DNA from: Pseudomonas sp. LBUM920
Lineage (GTDB): Bacteria; Pseudomonadota; Gammaproteobacteria; Pseudomonadales; Pseudomonadaceae
Length of the DNA: 64,000 bases
Assembly (NCBI RefSeq): GCF_003852315.1
Contig: NZ_CP027762.1
Span: 1,097,501-1,161,500 of the forward strand
Direction of reading: 5' to 3'
The notes beneath the pieces were generated by a model, which made no database searches, was not told the origin of the DNA, and saw nothing but the letters and a program-made list of their open reading frames with translations. This document shows positions 61,607-64,000 of the stretch, piece by piece. Within the stretch, counting starts at the first letter, position 1; each line of letters begins with the position of its first letter. The position numbers and the translations under genes are program-made.

Positions 61607-62638
61607 ATGAAGGTATTGAAATCCACCCTGGCCATCGTGTGCGCGGCCGCCGTATTGGGTGTCAGTGGTTTCGCCCAAGCCGGCGCAACCCTGGACGCTG
61701 TGCAGAAGAAAGGCTTCGTGCAATGTGGCGTGAGTGACGGCCTGCCGGGTTTCTCGGTGCCGGATGCCAGCGGCAAGATCCTGGGGATCGACGCTGACGT
61801 TTGCCGCGCTGTGGCCGCTGCCGTTTTCGGTGATGCGACCAAGGTCAAATTCAGCCAGTTGAACGCCAAGGAGCGTTTCACCGCGCTTCAGTCCGGCGAA
61901 GTCGACATCCTGTCGCGCAACACCACCATGACCAGCTCTCGCGATGCCGGCATGGGCCTGAAATTCCCGGGCTTCATCACCTACTACGACGGTGTTGGCT
62001 TCCTGGTTAACAACAAGCTCGGCGTGAAAAGTGCCAAGGAACTGGACGGTGCAACCATCTGCATCCAGGCCGGTACCACCACTGAGCTGAACGTGTCGGA
62101 CTACTTCCGCGCCAACAACCTCAAATACACCCCGATCACCTTCGACACCTCCGATGAAAGCGCCAAGTCGCTGGAATCCGGTCGTTGCGACGTGCTGACC
62201 TCCGACAAGTCCCAGCTCTACGCACAGCGCAGCAAGCTGGCCTCGCCGAAAGACTACGTGGTGCTGCCGGAAACCATTTCCAAAGAACCTCTGGGCCCGG
62301 TCGTGCGTAACGGCGACGACGAGTGGCTGGCCATCGTGCGCTGGGTTGGCTACGCCATGCTCAACGCTGAAGAAGCCGGTATCACTTCGAAAAACGTCGA
62401 AGCTGAAGCCAAGTCCACCAAGAACCCGGACGTTGCGCGTCTGCTGGGTGCTGACGGCGAATACGGCAAAGACCTGAAAGTGAAGAAAGATTGGGTTGTC
62501 CAGATCGTCAAGCAGGTCGGTAACTACGGTGAAGTGTTCGAGAAAAACCTCGGCAAAAGCACACCACTGGAAATCGACCGTGGCTTGAACGCACTGTGGA
62601 CCAACGGTGGCATTCAATACGCACCCCCTGTGCGCTGA
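61607..62638 (+). CDS. aapJ: L-amino acid ABC transporter binding protein AapJ
   Basis: General L-amino-acid periplasmic binding protein. 343 residues: signal peptide (about 1-24, cleavage QAG-AT), family-3 fold with GVSDGLPGFSVPDASGKILGIDADVCRAVAAAVFG, CIQAGTTTELNVSDYFRANN and the AapJ-type C-terminal GLNALWTNGGIQYAPPVR. ATG 61607 has GGAGG upstream. The leader is CA-rich (61578-61590, ACAACAAGAGC), loosely like a Hfq/Crc target, which is inference only. A strong hairpin separates it from aapQ. Confidence 0.95.
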   Translation: MKVLKSTLAIVCAAAVLGVSGFAQAGATLDAVQKKGFVQCGVSDGLPGFSVPDASGKILGIDADVCRAVAAAVFGDATKVKFSQLNAKERFTALQSGEVDILSRNTTMTSSRDAGMGLKFPGFITYYDGVGFLVNNKLGVKSAKELDGATICIQAGTTTELNVSDYFRANNLKYTPITFDTSDESAKSLESGRCDVLTSDKSQLYAQRSKLASPKDYVVLPETISKEPLGPVVRNGDDEWLAIVRWVGYAMLNAEEAGITSKNVEAEAKSTKNPDVARLLGADGEYGKDLKVKKDWVVQIVKQVGNYGEVFEKNLGKSTPLEIDRGLNALWTNGGIQYAPPVR

Positions 62639-62652
62639 TCGCTGATGGTTCT

Positions 62653-62681
62653 ATCACCCGGTGGGCCAACCACCGGGTGAT
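62653..62681 (+). terminator. Intercistronic hairpin aapJ-aapQ
   Basis: Perfect 12-base-pair stem ATCACCCGGTGG/CCACCGGGTGAT with a five-base loop GCCAA. No long T-run follows, so it is likely a partial terminator or an RNA-stabilising hairpin that keeps binding-protein mRNA more abundant than permease mRNA, as seen in other ABC operons. Confidence 0.75.
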
Positions 62682-62710
62682 GTTCTGTTCCATTATTTGC
62701 GGGGCACTTC

Positions 62711-63892
62711 ATGCAAAATCAAATCGGCGCACCCAAGCAGAAGCTCAGCTTCAGCGACCCTAAAGTGCGTGCGTGGCTCTTCCAGATCATCACGATTGTG
62801 GCGGTCGTCGCGCTGGGCTGGTACCTCTTCAACAATACACAGACCAACCTTCAACACCGGGGCATTACCTCGGGGTTCGACTTTCTTGAGCGCAGTGCCG
62901 GCTTCGGCATCGCTCAGCACTTGATCGACTACACCGAATCGGACAGCTATGCCCGCGTCTTTGTGATCGGTCTGCTCAACACCTTGCTGGTGACCGTGAT
63001 CGGTGTGGTCCTGGCGACCCTGCTCGGCTTCATCATCGGCGTGGCGCGTTTGTCGCCCAACTGGATGATCAACAAACTGGCGACGGTGTATGTGGAAGTC
63101 TTCCGCAACATCCCACCGCTGTTGCAGATCCTGTTCTGGTACTTCGCGGTGTTCCTGACCATGCCGGGGCCGCGCAACAGCCATAACTTTGGTGACACGT
63201 TCTTTGTCAGCAGCCGTGGCCTGAACATGCCGGCAGCGATTGCCGCCGACGGTTTCTGGCCGTTTGTGGTCAGCGTCGTGGTCGCCATCGTGGCAATCGT
63301 GCTGATGGCTCGCTGGGCCAACAAGCGCTTTGAAGCCACCGGCGTACCCTTCCATAAGTTCTGGGCGGGTCTGGCGTTGTTCATTCTGATCCCGGCGCTG
63401 TGCGCCCTGATCTTCGGCGCGCCACTGCATTGGGAAATGCCCAAGCTGCAAGGCTTCAACTTCGTGGGCGGCTGGGTACTGATCCCCGAACTGCTGGCAT
63501 TGACCCTGGCGCTTACCGTCTACACGGCGGCGTTTATTGCCGAGATCGTGCGTTCGGGCATCAAGTCCGTCAGCCACGGCCAGACCGAAGCCGCGCGCTC
63601 TCTGGGGCTGCGCCCTGGGCCGACGCTGCGCAAGGTCATCATTCCGCAAGCCCTGCGGGTGATCATTCCGCCGCTGACCAGCCAATACCTGAACCTGGCG
63701 AAGAACTCGTCGTTGGCCGCCGGTATCGGCTACCCGGAAATGGTGTCGCTGTTTGCCGGTACGGTGCTCAACCAGACCGGCCAGGCCATCGAGGTTATTG
63801 CCATCACCATGAGCGTGTACCTGGCGATCAGCATCAGCATTTCCCTGCTGATGAACTGGTACAACAAGCGCATTGCGCTGATCGAGCGGTGA
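62711..63892 (+). CDS. aapQ: L-amino acid ABC transporter permease AapQ
   Basis: 393 residues with about eight membrane helices and the ABC-importer EAA motif (HGQTEAARSLGLRPGPTLRKVIIPQALRVIIPPLTSQYLN) near the C-terminus. Typical AapQ features are the first helix near 30-48 and a long middle loop. ATG 62711 has a weak GGGG site. Ten bases separate it from aapM. Confidence 0.95.
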   Translation: MQNQIGAPKQKLSFSDPKVRAWLFQIITIVAVVALGWYLFNNTQTNLQHRGITSGFDFLERSAGFGIAQHLIDYTESDSYARVFVIGLLNTLLVTVIGVVLATLLGFIIGVARLSPNWMINKLATVYVEVFRNIPPLLQILFWYFAVFLTMPGPRNSHNFGDTFFVSSRGLNMPAAIAADGFWPFVVSVVVAIVAIVLMARWANKRFEATGVPFHKFWAGLALFILIPALCALIFGAPLHWEMPKLQGFNFVGGWVLIPELLALTLALTVYTAAFIAEIVRSGIKSVSHGQTEAARSLGLRPGPTLRKVIIPQALRVIIPPLTSQYLNLAKNSSLAAGIGYPEMVSLFAGTVLNQTGQAIEVIAITMSVYLAISISISLLMNWYNKRIALIER

Positions 63893-63902
63893 GGAAACGC
63901 AC

Positions 63903-64000
63903 ATGACTTCGCATACTTTCAAACCTGATATGCCGCCGCCGAACAAAGTCTTCGGGCCGATGGCATGGATGCGCGCCAACCTGTTTTCCAGCTGGCTGAA
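63903..64000 (+). CDS. aapM: L-amino acid ABC transporter permease AapM, 5' end only
   Basis: The first 32 residues (MTSHTFKPDMPPPNKVFGPM, then AWMRANLFSSWL) run off the window. Position directly after aapQ, the start ATG after GGTGAGGAAACGC, and the WMRANLF...SW segment typical of AapM support the call. The downstream aapP ATPase presumably follows outside the window. Confidence 0.85.
   Translation, partial: MTSHTFKPDMPPPNKVFGPMAWMRANLFSSWL

Overview
The window looks like chromosome of a Pseudomonas from the fluorescens group. The evidence is a complete twelve-gene alginate operon in the Pseudomonas order with an AlgU-type promoter, an OprD porin, an AapJQM amino-acid transporter, RhlB, high-GC codon use, and many REP/REPIN palindromes of the GTGGGAGC...GCTCCCAC type. 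No rRNA, tRNA, CRISPR, prophage or transposase gene was seen.

Layout, left to right. 1-531: the 3' end of an unrecognised beta-rich protein. 671-3718: two tandem diguanylate cyclases with almost identical catalytic halves. 3805-5127: an OprD porin, preceded by a possible small RNA or attenuated leader. 5432-6342: a composite repeat. 6363-12663: an MFP-RND-response regulator-histidine kinase efflux operon, with a palindromic operator candidate upstream. 12882-17077: a small protein, then two paralogous periplasmic solute-binding proteins flanking an Aer-like chemoreceptor; the second binding protein carries a C-terminal RidA domain. 17097-20443: a cysteine-cluster protein, a GNAT acetyltransferase, CheV and a 2-hydroxyacid dehydrogenase. 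20542-21489: a second composite repeat. 21516-27427: a LysR regulator divergent from an OMF-FUSC-DUF1656-MFP (Aae-like) exporter operon. 27547-31385: an NTF2-like protein and an MFS exporter, divergent from a LysR regulator, then an SDR and a small membrane protein.

31876-48353 (minus strand): algD-alg8-alg44-algK-algE-algG-algX-algL-algI-algJ-algF-algA. The genes cover GDP-mannuronate synthesis (AlgA, AlgD), c-di-GMP-dependent polymerisation (Alg8, Alg44), periplasmic passage and export (AlgK, AlgE), epimerisation (AlgG), acetylation (AlgX, AlgI, AlgJ, AlgF) and lysis (AlgL). REPINs lie between algL and algI, between algF and algA, and inside the 5' coding end of algK.

49253-64000: yaaA, a third and shortened composite repeat, a polysaccharide deacetylase, a PIN-PhoH ATPase, a subtilisin-type autotransporter, moaC-moaD-moaE, rhlB, a carboxylesterase, and aapJ-aapQ-aapM (cut by the window end) behind a sigma-54 promoter candidate.

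The observations most worth following up are the exported binding-protein/RidA fusion beside the Aer-like receptor, the REPIN forming part of the AlgK signal peptide, the roughly 0.9 kb composite repeat present three times, and the promoter-hairpin unit ahead of oprD.
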